From the NCBI RefSeq assembly GCF_017377745.1, contig NZ_JAFVMG010000005.1:62001-126000 (forward strand): a DNA stretch of 64,000 nucleotides, in the 5' to 3' direction. This DNA is from Acetobacter suratthaniensis (GTDB lineage: Bacteria; Pseudomonadota; Alphaproteobacteria; Acetobacterales; Acetobacteraceae). Both the position numbers and the translations under genes were made by a program. Below the pieces are notes generated by a model that worked only from the letters and a program-made list of their open reading frames with translations, made no database searches and was not told the origin of the DNA. Positions 26,401-33,104 of this stretch are shown here, one piece after another (the first letter of the stretch is position 1; every line of letters starts with the position of its first letter).

Positions 26401-27543
26401 TCCCTGCTTATGCAGCAGTTCGCCGGTGGGTTGCAGCAGCGTATGGAGCAGGTCTGGCAGCGCTGCCATTCCCGCGAGACACAGGGGGTTACGGATGCGC
26501 GTTCGCGCAAGCTGCGTGAGCGCCTGTTCAGTGGTGGGCTGATTATGTATTTCCAGCCTGTCATGGACCTTAACACCGGGCGGCTGTTCAAGGCCGAGGC
26601 GCTGGCCCGCCTGCGCGATGTCAATGGCGAGATCGTGCCGCCACGGGTGTTCCTGCCCCTGCTTGGGCAGGATGAAATGGACCGGCTGTTCCATATGGGG
26701 CTGGAAGACGGGCTGAAATGGCTCCGCCGGTGGGATGAGCAGGGGCTGGTCATTGGCCTGTCGGTCAATATGCCCACCACGTATCTGCACAATGCCCGTG
26801 GCCCTGCACAGGTGGAAGCACTGCTGAAAAAGCATGGTGTCGCCCCCGAGCGCCTGACGGTGGAAATACTCGAAACCCACGAAATTGATTCCGCCGCACA
26901 GAACGAGGCGATCGAGCGGTTCAAGGCGATGGGTGTCGGCATGGCGATTGACGACCTTGGCTCGGGCCATAGCAGCCTGCTGCGCCTGTCTTCGCTGCCG
27001 TTTGACGTGATCAAGGTTGATCAGGGTCTGCTGCGCCATATCCGTGCGATGCCGCTCCAGATTTTCTCGGTTGTGCGCTCCTTGCTCGATATCGGTGCGG
27101 ATTTTCATGATGTCGTGGTGGTGGAAGGGCTGGAAACGGCAGATATTATCGAGGCCATGCGCCAGCTTGGCTGCCAGTACGGGCAGGGTTACGGCATTGC
27201 CCGGCCTATGGCCCCCGAGGCGCTGTTTGACTGGCACACGCAGTTTCAGTCCGGCTTTAACGGCGAGTGTCCGGGCCTGCACAAGATCAGGAGTGATCTG
27301 GGGGCGCTGGCGTTTGTCTGGCTGGCGCTGCGTGGCGGGCAGTACAAAGGCACAGGCAATATGGACGATTGCGCTCTGGCTCAGTGGCTGGTGCAGCAGG
27401 GCGAACAGGGTCAGCCCGTATGGCACTGGGCCGAAAACCTGTGCCACGGGCGCGAGGTAACGGAGAGCGGGCAGCTTCTGATTAACTGGCTGGTGGCGCG
27501 TGTTCAGGCCGCCACGGCACAGGAAGCCATTGTCGCGGGGTAA
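23482..27543 (+). CDS. Multidomain GAF/PAS/GGDEF/globin/GAF/EAL c-di-GMP enzyme
   Basis: A 1353-residue cytoplasmic protein for c-di-GMP turnover. Reading order: GAF (about 40-195), PAS-like (200-325), GAF (330-485), GGDEF (490-655; intact GGDEF at 580-584), globin-type sensor (665-805), GAF (830-985), EAL (1005-1255; EAL at 1039-1041, with LETHE, IDDLGSGHSS and KVD all present) and a C-terminal region (1265-1353) with a CALAQWL motif. In the globin, H764 in GVVHALCGV lines up with the heme-binding proximal histidine of globin-coupled sensors, so oxygen or another gas may be sensed. The allosteric RxxD I-site before GGDEF is absent. Both catalytic domains look active by sequence; the net direction cannot be told. 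In cellulose-making acetic acid bacteria such enzymes control cellulose synthesis. Confidence 0.92.
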   Translation: MRILRLLLKDRKHPAWRAVRAVTGRGQNDQAARLRRLADFNTFLVKIYQCVDTARDETVLMQAVCDMAVRYAHLRVAHILQPGEDQRFVRLALSGPCWWGDSNAPTVAADKPHWQGTAGRAWHSGKPVFSLSFDQTPYLAPWRELARKQGLRANASLPIFRDGKVWAVLSVCDAERGTFDSRLQVVLEEAAQTISRGLERLDSRRMSKALLDKATVGIAVLCKGAVEKNNICLEQLCGVGKGEMVGRQSHEFYATIEDYERVRTASLHLWQDGRVSVLGVRVARDEGVLMIADMTGVPLGREAERVSVWTVEDVTRRDMNQRLYRGMLSAGDAMRQGRGEMDKVRGVCEALVRDTFYHAVVVTRVDEENRLQIVTHAGSGADGLEVSALHVPDDQRNSSLARRAWDARASVYENDLLAGCEDAPRREAMRARRWRAVLATPVWRGETLWAVMSFISPYMNVFDAESVTLCERIAGSLGQDLERMDIHYRLETLQKEEARRAREDSLTSLPNRLALGEFLPGALARARVRDKAVAVCMMDLDGFKSVNDIHGHAAGDVLLKELGRRLRAELPANGYVVRLGGDEFVVVLEGLDARQPVVQITKSLERLHKAVEKPFHVRADISVAVGMTMGVALYPSDGEKPRLLLRRADEAMYQAKQVRNTRSRWWRMVEDASETTHFDAYSPEAGALMSRVTDVLGRIRRDFIDRFYAGLEEVNDSALILDTLTPAEQARLKTVQAEHLDFLLAAQTSQADVLKTAERLGVVHALCGVDPLQLTEAYSIYLRRLIDLLESTIIRNDERHRILLIAEIRIQDDRRAQLQASQGVQRAYLARLSAPRPTERTWSLVSSAEVDVLAGLPGVRGAVLYRLGCDGELEVAYCAGDVAQAFTQAVRQAGVQPCMDVFSPLGQTITAKAWRTRERQSCPSYALDPQTHVWHEIAEAFDVRSVLSVPIRQPGGQTAAALTVLGAYPNQFESLLMQQFAGGLQQRMEQVWQRCHSRETQGVTDARSRKLRERLFSGGLIMYFQPVMDLNTGRLFKAEALARLRDVNGEIVPPRVFLPLLGQDEMDRLFHMGLEDGLKWLRRWDEQGLVIGLSVNMPTTYLHNARGPAQVEALLKKHGVAPERLTVEILETHEIDSAAQNEAIERFKAMGVGMAIDDLGSGHSSLLRLSSLPFDVIKVDQGLLRHIRAMPLQIFSVVRSLLDIGADFHDVVVVEGLETADIIEAMRQLGCQYGQGYGIARPMAPEALFDWHTQFQSGFNGECPGLHKIRSDLGALAFVWLALRGGQYKGTGNMDDCALAQWLVQQGEQGQPVWHWAENLCHGREVTESGQLLINWLVARVQAATAQEAIVAG

Positions 27544-27712
27544 AGCGGAAAAAACGGGAACGAATGATGAATTAAAATTTAACCGCAAACATTTTATGGT
27601 CAAATAGTTTTAAAAAGGTAAATTTCTTACGGGCCTCATGGCAAGCCATCGGCTCGTTTGCACACTGGTTTATATTTTTGAGCTTACATAATCATTAGGC
27701 AAGGGATTGCGC

Positions 27713-28015
27713 ATGTCTTCCTCGGTTTCCGGTTCCGCCACCTCGGGCGTGGTTGAAAGCCTGTTCAACACGTCTTCATCCTCTTCGGCTTCGGGGGCTT
27801 CCTCTTCGGGGTCGTCCTCGGGGTCTTCTTCCTCATCGTCGTCATCCACCACCACCACGACCGTTTATAATGCGGATGGGTCGGTCACGATCATCGTCAA
27901 GGATTCGAGTGGTAACGTCGTGTCCGAAACCACCACGGGCAGCACCAAATCCGCGTCCGGCAATAGCCAGAACGCGAATGATCAGGCTTCTGGCGCGCTC
28001 GACATTCTGTCGTAA
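27713..28015 (+). CDS. Serine/threonine-rich small protein, unknown function
   Basis: A 100-residue protein, about 40% serine, starting at an ATG seven bases after AAGGGA. Residues 1-30 are moderately mixed (SSVSGSATSGVVESLFNTSS), residues 30-47 nearly pure serine, then TTTTT and VYNADGSVTIIVKDSSGNVV, a beta-strand pair typical of repeat units in bacterial surface proteins. No classical signal peptide is present, so secretion would need another route. The upstream gap is strongly AT-rich, consistent with its own promoter. It follows the GGDEF-globin-EAL gene. Codon use on the serine run is mixed (TCT, TCC, TCG, TCA), which argues for selection on protein rather than a simple DNA slippage tract. 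I do not know a function. Confidence 0.72.
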   Translation: MSSSVSGSATSGVVESLFNTSSSSSASGASSSGSSSGSSSSSSSSTTTTTVYNADGSVTIIVKDSSGNVVSETTTGSTKSASGNSQNANDQASGALDILS

Positions 28016-28023
28016 AAATCAGG

Positions 28024-28048
28024 GAAGGGGCGGCTACGGCTCCCCTTC
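28024..28048 (+). terminator. Probable terminator after the serine-rich gene
   Basis: GAAGGGG pairs with CCCCTTC around an 11-base loop and is followed by TTT. It starts nine bases after the stop of the serine-rich gene and runs into the end of the convergent LysR gene. The short U-run makes it only a fair candidate. Confidence 0.45.
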
Positions 28049-29023
28049 TTTCAGCCCGGCGCCCTTTCTGGGGGGCGGGCGTGTTTCGGCCTGCCGGGCT
28101 GTTGGGCCGCCGGGTGGGCGGGCCAGCCGGTTGCTGCGTTGCAGCGCCATATCCATGAAATACTGCGCCGGCACCCCCAGTGAGAGGCCGCGCCGCCACA
28201 TCAGCAGCAGGTCGGCTGTGGGCAGTTCTTCCTGTACAGGGCGGCGTTCTATTTTTTCGCCTTCCAGCGACCACGGGCGGTAAATCAGTTGTGGGAGCAC
28301 CGCAATGCCGTGCCCTGCCGCTACAAGGCTACGCACCGCTTCAATCGAGCTTGTGCGGAAATAGGTGGACGGGCGAAAAGAGAGCCGCTCCCATGCCGCG
28401 AGCATCCGGCTTTCCAGCACATCTGAAACCAGCGTGATGAAAGGCTCTTTTTCAAGCTGGCGCAGGCTGATCTGTGGCTGTTCCGTTAGCGGGTGGCCTT
28501 GCGGCAGCCAGACAGAGTGCGGCGAAACCCCCATAACCCGCGCCCCGCAGGCATGTGGCACAGTGCTGGCCGGGCGCAGGATAATGCTCAGGTCAAGCTC
28601 GCCCCCTATGAGCATGTGGTCGAGATAATCGGTCTGATCTTCCACCAGTGTCACGCTTATGCTTGGAAAAGCCGCGCGAAAGCGCGTGAGCAGATCGGGA
28701 ATGACATAACCGGCCACAACCGGCGTAACCCCCAGCACCAGCGTGCCGCGCAGGGCTTCGGTTTCTTCGTTTTTCATGCGGCCAAGGTTGGCCACGTCAT
28801 TAAGGATGCGCTGCGTGCGCTGGAAAAACTGCTGGCCCTGCCGTGTCAGCATTACGCCGCGTGCGTGGCGGTCGAACAGGCGAAAACCCAGCTCGGCTTC
28901 AAGTTCATGCAGGGCTTCGGTTACGGTCGATTGCGAAACCAGCAGCACCATGGCCGCACCGGAAATGGTACCCACTTCGGCTACGGAGGCAAAATACCGC
29001 AACTGTCGCAGGGTTAGCGCCAC
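28034..29023 (-). CDS. LysR-family transcriptional regulator
   Basis: A 329-residue LysR protein. The winged helix-turn-helix is clear (LRQLRYFASVAEVGTISGAA... VSQSTVTEALHELEAELGFRLFDR) and an effector domain follows (VLGVTPVVAGYVIPDLLTRFRAAFP through GHGIAVLPQL). It is the last gene on the strand of the putrescine transport and oxidation operon, 101 bases after the inner-membrane permease, so it may control that operon; LysR genes are more often divergent from their targets. The C-terminal 25 residues (ARPPGGPTARQAETRPPPRK) are an odd Pro/Arg tail. Confidence 0.9.
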   Translation of the reverse strand: MALTLRQLRYFASVAEVGTISGAAMVLLVSQSTVTEALHELEAELGFRLFDRHARGVMLTRQGQQFFQRTQRILNDVANLGRMKNEETEALRGTLVLGVTPVVAGYVIPDLLTRFRAAFPSISVTLVEDQTDYLDHMLIGGELDLSIILRPASTVPHACGARVMGVSPHSVWLPQGHPLTEQPQISLRQLEKEPFITLVSDVLESRMLAAWERLSFRPSTYFRTSSIEAVRSLVAAGHGIAVLPQLIYRPWSLEGEKIERRPVQEELPTADLLLMWRRGLSLGVPAQYFMDMALQRSNRLARPPGGPTARQAETRPPPRKGAGLKEGEP

Positions 29024-29052
29024 GCCGTGCTGTTCCTCGTTGCTGTTACTGG

Positions 29053-29082
29053 CCGGTGGTCTGCTGGTTTGCAGGCCACCGG
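29053..29082 (-). repeat. Stem-loop between permease and LysR genes
   Basis: A 12-base stem with a single G-U wobble (CCGGTGGTCTGC with GCAGGCCACCGG) and a six-base loop occupies the gap between the second permease and the LysR gene. It lacks a U-run, so it might lower read-through or mark an RNA-processing site. Confidence 0.45.
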
Positions 29083-29124
29083 GCTGTTTGTCGCATCTTT
29101 GGGGGCAGGGTGTCTATTGCGGGC

Positions 29125-29925
29125 CTAATGCTCGCGTGAGGCGCTGGCTGCGAGTTTCTGCCCCGCGATAATGGGCAGGATGGTAATGGCAATTACCGCG
29201 AACACCACCACATTGACTTCGGGCATGTGCTGGCCAAGGCGGATCGCGCCAAAAATCCATAGCGGCAGCGTGGTCTCGCTCCCTGCGGTAAAGGTCGAGA
29301 CAATCACTTCGTCAAACGACAGGGCAAAAGCCAGCAGCATGCCCGACATGACCGACCCCGCCAGCAGCGGCAGAGTGATGGTGATGAAACCATGCCACGG
29401 CGTGGCCCCCATATCCTGCGCGGCCTCACGCAACGAGGGCGGGAGCCTGCGCAGCCGGGCCATGACGTTGTTGAAGATAATCACCATGCAGAACGTGGTG
29501 TGCGCGATCACCAGCGTGATGAAGTTGAAAGGAATATCCAGCAGGCTGAAGAAGCTGTTCATGGCGATACCCGTCAGCACGCCGGGCAGGGCAATGGGCA
29601 GGGTCAGCAGGAACGAGCCTGCCTGCATACTGCGTGTGGACAGCCCATTCATGCCCAGTGCGGCGAGTGTGCCCAGCACCGTGGCGAGCAGCGTCGCAAG
29701 CCCTGCTACTTCCAGCGAAACCAGCAGGGCGCTGCGCACTTCCTCATCCGCCCATGTGGCGGCGAACCAGCGCAGCGACAGGGCGCGGATGGGCCAGACC
29801 TGCACGGAGGAGGCATCAAAGGCGTATAACAGCACAATAACAAGCGGGAGCAGCAAAAAGCCCAGCACCGCTATGGCGGCGGCCCATATGGTCATGTCCG
29901 CGGCAGGGTTGCGCGCGTGTTTCAT
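29125..29925 (-). CDS. Putrescine-type ABC transporter permease (PotC/YdcV class)
   Basis: Second inner-membrane permease of a polyamine importer, 266 residues, six helices. The EAA loop, where the permease meets the ATPase, reads LREAAQDMGATPWHGFITITLP. I start at MKHARNPAADM, seven bases after AAAGGAC; a longer start 19 codons upstream is less likely. The gene follows the first permease after a gap of 114 bases that holds a perfect 24-base palindrome, so its level may differ from the rest of the operon. By the order of neighbours it corresponds to YdcV of the E. coli ydcSTUV-patD operon. Confidence 0.88.
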   Translation of the reverse strand: MKHARNPAADMTIWAAAIAVLGFLLLPLVIVLLYAFDASSVQVWPIRALSLRWFAATWADEEVRSALLVSLEVAGLATLLATVLGTLAALGMNGLSTRSMQAGSFLLTLPIALPGVLTGIAMNSFFSLLDIPFNFITLVIAHTTFCMVIIFNNVMARLRRLPPSLREAAQDMGATPWHGFITITLPLLAGSVMSGMLLAFALSFDEVIVSTFTAGSETTLPLWIFGAIRLGQHMPEVNVVVFAVIAITILPIIAGQKLAASASREH

Positions 29926-29996
29926 GCGGTTGTCCTTTCGGCCATGATGCAGCGGGTGCGGGCGGGCGCATGCAGGCCCCATGAAAAACGGCGGCT

Positions 29997-30020
29997 CCGG
30001 CAGGCCGCGCGGCCTGCCGG
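29997..30020. repeat. Perfect 24-base GC-rich palindrome inside the putrescine operon
   Basis: Two perfect 12-base arms meet without a spacer: CCGGCAGGCCGC followed by its reverse complement. On the minus strand it lies after the first permease gene and is followed, about eight bases on, by a run of five T. It could be an intra-operon attenuator or an RNA-stability element that lowers expression of the second permease. Confidence 0.7.
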
Positions 30021-30039
30021 GCCGGGCTGAGGGCGCTGG

Positions 30040-30891
30040 CTACTGGGCATCGAACGCGCCAAACCGGCGGGCCAGCAGCATGTAAGCCGCGACCATACCT
30101 AGCAGAACCAGTGAAAAAGCGGCCGCAAAGGGCACGTTGCCCGAAACCCCGACATTGGAATACACCACATTGCCGATAAACTCGGAGCCAGCCCCCCCCA
30201 CCAGCATGGGGGCGACGTAATCCCCCTGCGTGACGGCAAAGGTAAAGACCGACCCTGCCGCCATGCCCGGTATGGCCAGCGGGAAAACAACCGTGCGGAA
30301 TACCTGCCACGGTGTCGCCCCCTGATCGCCCGCCGCATCCAGAAGGGAGGCAGGAATACGCTCAAGGGCCGCCACCATAGGCATGAGCATGAACGGCAGC
30401 CACAGATATGAAAAGACGATCCACAGCGCGATATTGGTAAACGCCACGTTCTGGTCAGGCAGGCCTACAAGCCGCAGGCCCCAGTTGAGCACGCCGTCAT
30501 GGCCGAGGATCAGCCGCCACGCATAAATGCGTGCGAGCATGCTCGACCAGAGCGGGAGTGCCACCAGCACCAGCAGTGTCAGCTTCAGGCGCGGGCCAAC
30601 CTTGCGGGCGATCACCCAGGCCAGTGGCCAGGCCAGAATGATGTCCGTGACCGTAACCAGCAGGGCGATACCCGTCGTGCGGCGGGCGATGATGGAATAG
30701 GTCGTGTCAGAAAACAGGATGCGGAAATTATCCAGCGTCCAGTCCCGCACGATCTCTCCTGACATCGCATCAACCTGCCAGAAGGCCGAAAGCAGCAGGA
30801 CAGACAGGCTGCCCAGATAGAACACGCCAAGCCACCCGAAAGGCGGCACCAGCAGGGCTATATGCCCCAGAAGCTTCCGGCCCTGCGTCAT
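30040..30891 (-). CDS. Putrescine-type ABC transporter permease (PotB/YdcU class)
   Basis: First permease of the importer, 283 residues with six helices. Its EAA loop reads LLDAAGDQGATPWQVFRTVVFP. It starts inside the stop codon of the binding-protein gene (TAATG), so translation is coupled. With the other permease it should form the membrane channel, powered by the ATPase encoded at the head of the operon and fed by the periplasmic binding protein. Confidence 0.9.
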   Translation of the reverse strand: MTQGRKLLGHIALLVPPFGWLGVFYLGSLSVLLLSAFWQVDAMSGEIVRDWTLDNFRILFSDTTYSIIARRTTGIALLVTVTDIILAWPLAWVIARKVGPRLKLTLLVLVALPLWSSMLARIYAWRLILGHDGVLNWGLRLVGLPDQNVAFTNIALWIVFSYLWLPFMLMPMVAALERIPASLLDAAGDQGATPWQVFRTVVFPLAIPGMAAGSVFTFAVTQGDYVAPMLVGGAGSEFIGNVVYSNVGVSGNVPFAAAFSLVLLGMVAAYMLLARRFGAFDAQ

Positions 30892-32033
30892 TACTGTTTG
30901 ACCTGCTGCCAGGCGCGCTGCCAGGCCGAGTAGTCAAGACAGGTGTTCTGGCCATTGCCGCACTGGCGCACGGGGGTTTTCCAGAACTTGATGGACGAGA
31001 AATAAGCAGGCGAGGCATCGGCATGGTACTGCTTGCACGAGCCGGGCTGCAAAGCGTCCATTTCAGCACAGGCCTTGGTGTTGGCCGGGGTTTCGCCAAA
31101 AGAGAGCGCCTGCTGCGCCTGCACCTTGGGCGTCATTACATGGTTGATCCACAGATAGGCGCAGTTGGGGTGCTGGGCGTGGGCGCTGATCATCCATGAA
31201 TCGGCCCAGCCGGTAGCACCCTCGGTGGGGATGGTGTCCTGCACAGGCACACCCGCCGCGCGTAGCGTATTGGCCTGATACGGCCATGCAGCGCCTACAT
31301 GGGCATCGCCACTCTTGAACAGATCCACCTCGTCAGAGGCCAGCGCCCAGTATTTTTTGACCAGTGCGCGCTGTTCCTTGAGCAGCGCCACCACGGCGTC
31401 CATCTGTGGCTGGGTGAGCTCGTAGGGGTCGGTAATGCCCAGTTCCGGCTTGGTGTGCGACAGGTACAGGGCCGCATCCGCGATCTGGATCGGGTTGTCA
31501 GGCACGGTAATCACGCCCGCATAGGCCTTGTCGTAAATGATCGACCAGCTCGTGGGGGCGGTGGTGATGTCTTTGGTGTTCCACATCAGCACATTGGGGC
31601 CCCATTCATAGGACACGCCGTAATGCACGTCCTTGACGGTGTTGAACCCCGGCGCCTTGAGTTCGGGCATGATGTCGTCAAAAGCGGGAATAAGGGCGGT
31701 GTTCACCGGCTGTACCGTTTTGCCGAAGATCAGCCGCAGCGAGGCATCGCCCGAGGCGGAAACCACGTCAAAACCCTTGCCGCCGCCCATGCGGGTCAGG
31801 GCCACCATTTCATCGGACGAGCCGACATATTTGCGGTGAACCTTGCAGCCTGTCTTTTCTTCAAACGGTTTGACCCACGCATCGTCCGCGTAGCCTTCCC
31901 ATGCGACCACGTTCAGGTCGCCTTCGCTTTTGCCGATTGCGGAAAGCGGAGCCTGCGCGTGCGCTGCCGTGCTGAACTGTGTTGTCAGGATGGCGCTACA
32001 GGTCGCCAGAAGCAGTGTGCCGTAAGCCTTCAT
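30891..32033 (-). CDS. ydcS: Periplasmic putrescine-binding protein (YdcS-like)
   Basis: A 380-residue extracellular solute-binding protein with a signal peptide (MKAYGTLLLATCSAILTTQF... AHA-QAP). The alignment I can recall with E. coli YdcS is strong: VVSASGDASLRLIFGKTVQPVNTALIP, WGPNVLMWNTK, AAWPYQAN and GATGWADSWM all match the same segments. YdcS is linked to putrescine uptake. Of the three close ATG codons I chose the one eight bases after AAGG; the earliest would add six residues. It lies 41 bases after the ATPase gene and overlaps the permease start. Confidence 0.88.
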   Translation of the reverse strand: MKAYGTLLLATCSAILTTQFSTAAHAQAPLSAIGKSEGDLNVVAWEGYADDAWVKPFEEKTGCKVHRKYVGSSDEMVALTRMGGGKGFDVVSASGDASLRLIFGKTVQPVNTALIPAFDDIMPELKAPGFNTVKDVHYGVSYEWGPNVLMWNTKDITTAPTSWSIIYDKAYAGVITVPDNPIQIADAALYLSHTKPELGITDPYELTQPQMDAVVALLKEQRALVKKYWALASDEVDLFKSGDAHVGAAWPYQANTLRAAGVPVQDTIPTEGATGWADSWMISAHAQHPNCAYLWINHVMTPKVQAQQALSFGETPANTKACAEMDALQPGSCKQYHADASPAYFSSIKFWKTPVRQCGNGQNTCLDYSAWQRAWQQVKQ

Positions 32034-32074
32034 GTTCATCGCCTTTTCCATGTTGAAAACAGACAGCCCGGCGC

Positions 32075-33094
32075 TTAACCCTGCCTGTGTGGCAGGGGGT
32101 AGGCGGCCTCTTCCGGCCAGACGGCCACAACGGCCATGCGCTCGCGCCAGCCTCGCGCATGGCGTGAGGGCACGATTGCCGTCACGCCGTCCTGTTCGTC
32201 CGGCCCGCAGAGTGTGACGCGCGTGACCGGCCCCAGATAGGAAACTTCGGCAATCGTACCGGCCATGCTCCGCTCATGTGGGGCGGGGGTATAGTCCGGT
32301 GCTTCCAGCCGCACATCTTCAGGCCGGAGCAGGATGTCGCGCCCGTTTTCATGCAGAATGCTGGACGAGCCGATAAACCGCGCCACAAAGGCGCTGGCCG
32401 GGCGTTCGTACAGATCCGCCGGTGTGCCCACCTGTTCGATCACCCCTTCAGAAAACACGGCGATACGATCGCTCATGCTCAGGGCTTCTTCCTGATCATG
32501 CGTGACGTAAACGAATGTGATGCCGGTCTGTTTCTGGATACGCTTGAGTTCGACCTGCATTTCGCGCCGCAGCTTGAGGTCGAGCGCCCCCAGTGGCTCA
32601 TCCAGCAAGATGAGTGCAGGCTTGTTCACCAGAGCGCGCGCCAGAGCCACGCGCTGGCGCTGCCCGCCGGAAAGCTGGGTGGGCTTGCGGTCGGCTACAG
32701 CCGCCAGATGCACCATGTCCAGCGCTGCACGCGCACGTTCCATCCGCTCGGCCCGCGCCACGCCGCGCACCTTCATGCCGTAGGCTACGTTGTCCAGCAG
32801 CGTCATGTGCGGGAACAGCGCGTAGTCCTGAAACATGGTGTTTACGTTGCGGCGGTAGGGCGGCAGGGTGGTGACATCGGCCTCACCCAGATGAATCTGC
32901 CCGGTATCGGGCAGTTCAAACCCGCCGATAAGCCGCAGGGTGGTGGTTTTGCCAGACCCCGAAGGCCCGAGGAGCGTAAAAAACTCCCCTTGGGCGATTT
33001 CAAGGTCAATCCCCCGGAGTACCGTGGCCCCACGGCCATAGGATTTGGTCAGCCCATGCAGGCGTACGGCCGGGGTGGGGGAAAGGTCGGTCAT
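32075..33094 (-). CDS. Polyamine ABC transporter ATPase (PotA/YdcT class)
   Basis: A 339-residue ATPase with Walker A GPSGSGKTT, Q-loop MFQDYALFPHMT, signature LSGGQRQRVALARAL, Walker B ALILLDEPLGALD and H-loop THDQEEA, followed by a C-terminal TOBE regulatory domain (MAGTIAEVSYLGPVTRVTL). I start at MTDLSPTPAV because an upstream in-frame start would overlap the patD gene. It begins ten bases after the patD stop. It powers the putrescine importer whose other parts follow. Confidence 0.92.
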   Translation of the reverse strand: MTDLSPTPAVRLHGLTKSYGRGATVLRGIDLEIAQGEFFTLLGPSGSGKTTTLRLIGGFELPDTGQIHLGEADVTTLPPYRRNVNTMFQDYALFPHMTLLDNVAYGMKVRGVARAERMERARAALDMVHLAAVADRKPTQLSGGQRQRVALARALVNKPALILLDEPLGALDLKLRREMQVELKRIQKQTGITFVYVTHDQEEALSMSDRIAVFSEGVIEQVGTPADLYERPASAFVARFIGSSSILHENGRDILLRPEDVRLEAPDYTPAPHERSMAGTIAEVSYLGPVTRVTLCGPDEQDGVTAIVPSRHARGWRERMAVVAVWPEEAAYPLPHRQG

Positions 33095-33104
33095 GGTGCG
33101 GCCC

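Noticed and set aside
24022..27603. Long minus-strand open frames across the GGDEF-globin-EAL gene
   Set aside because: The plus-strand protein has several intact domains and catalytic motifs throughout; the antisense frames are His/Gln/Arg-rich and match no family.
27638..27649. Short dyad ATGGC-AA-GCCAT upstream of the serine-rich gene
   Set aside because: Five-base arms are expected by chance and no promoter element aligns with it.
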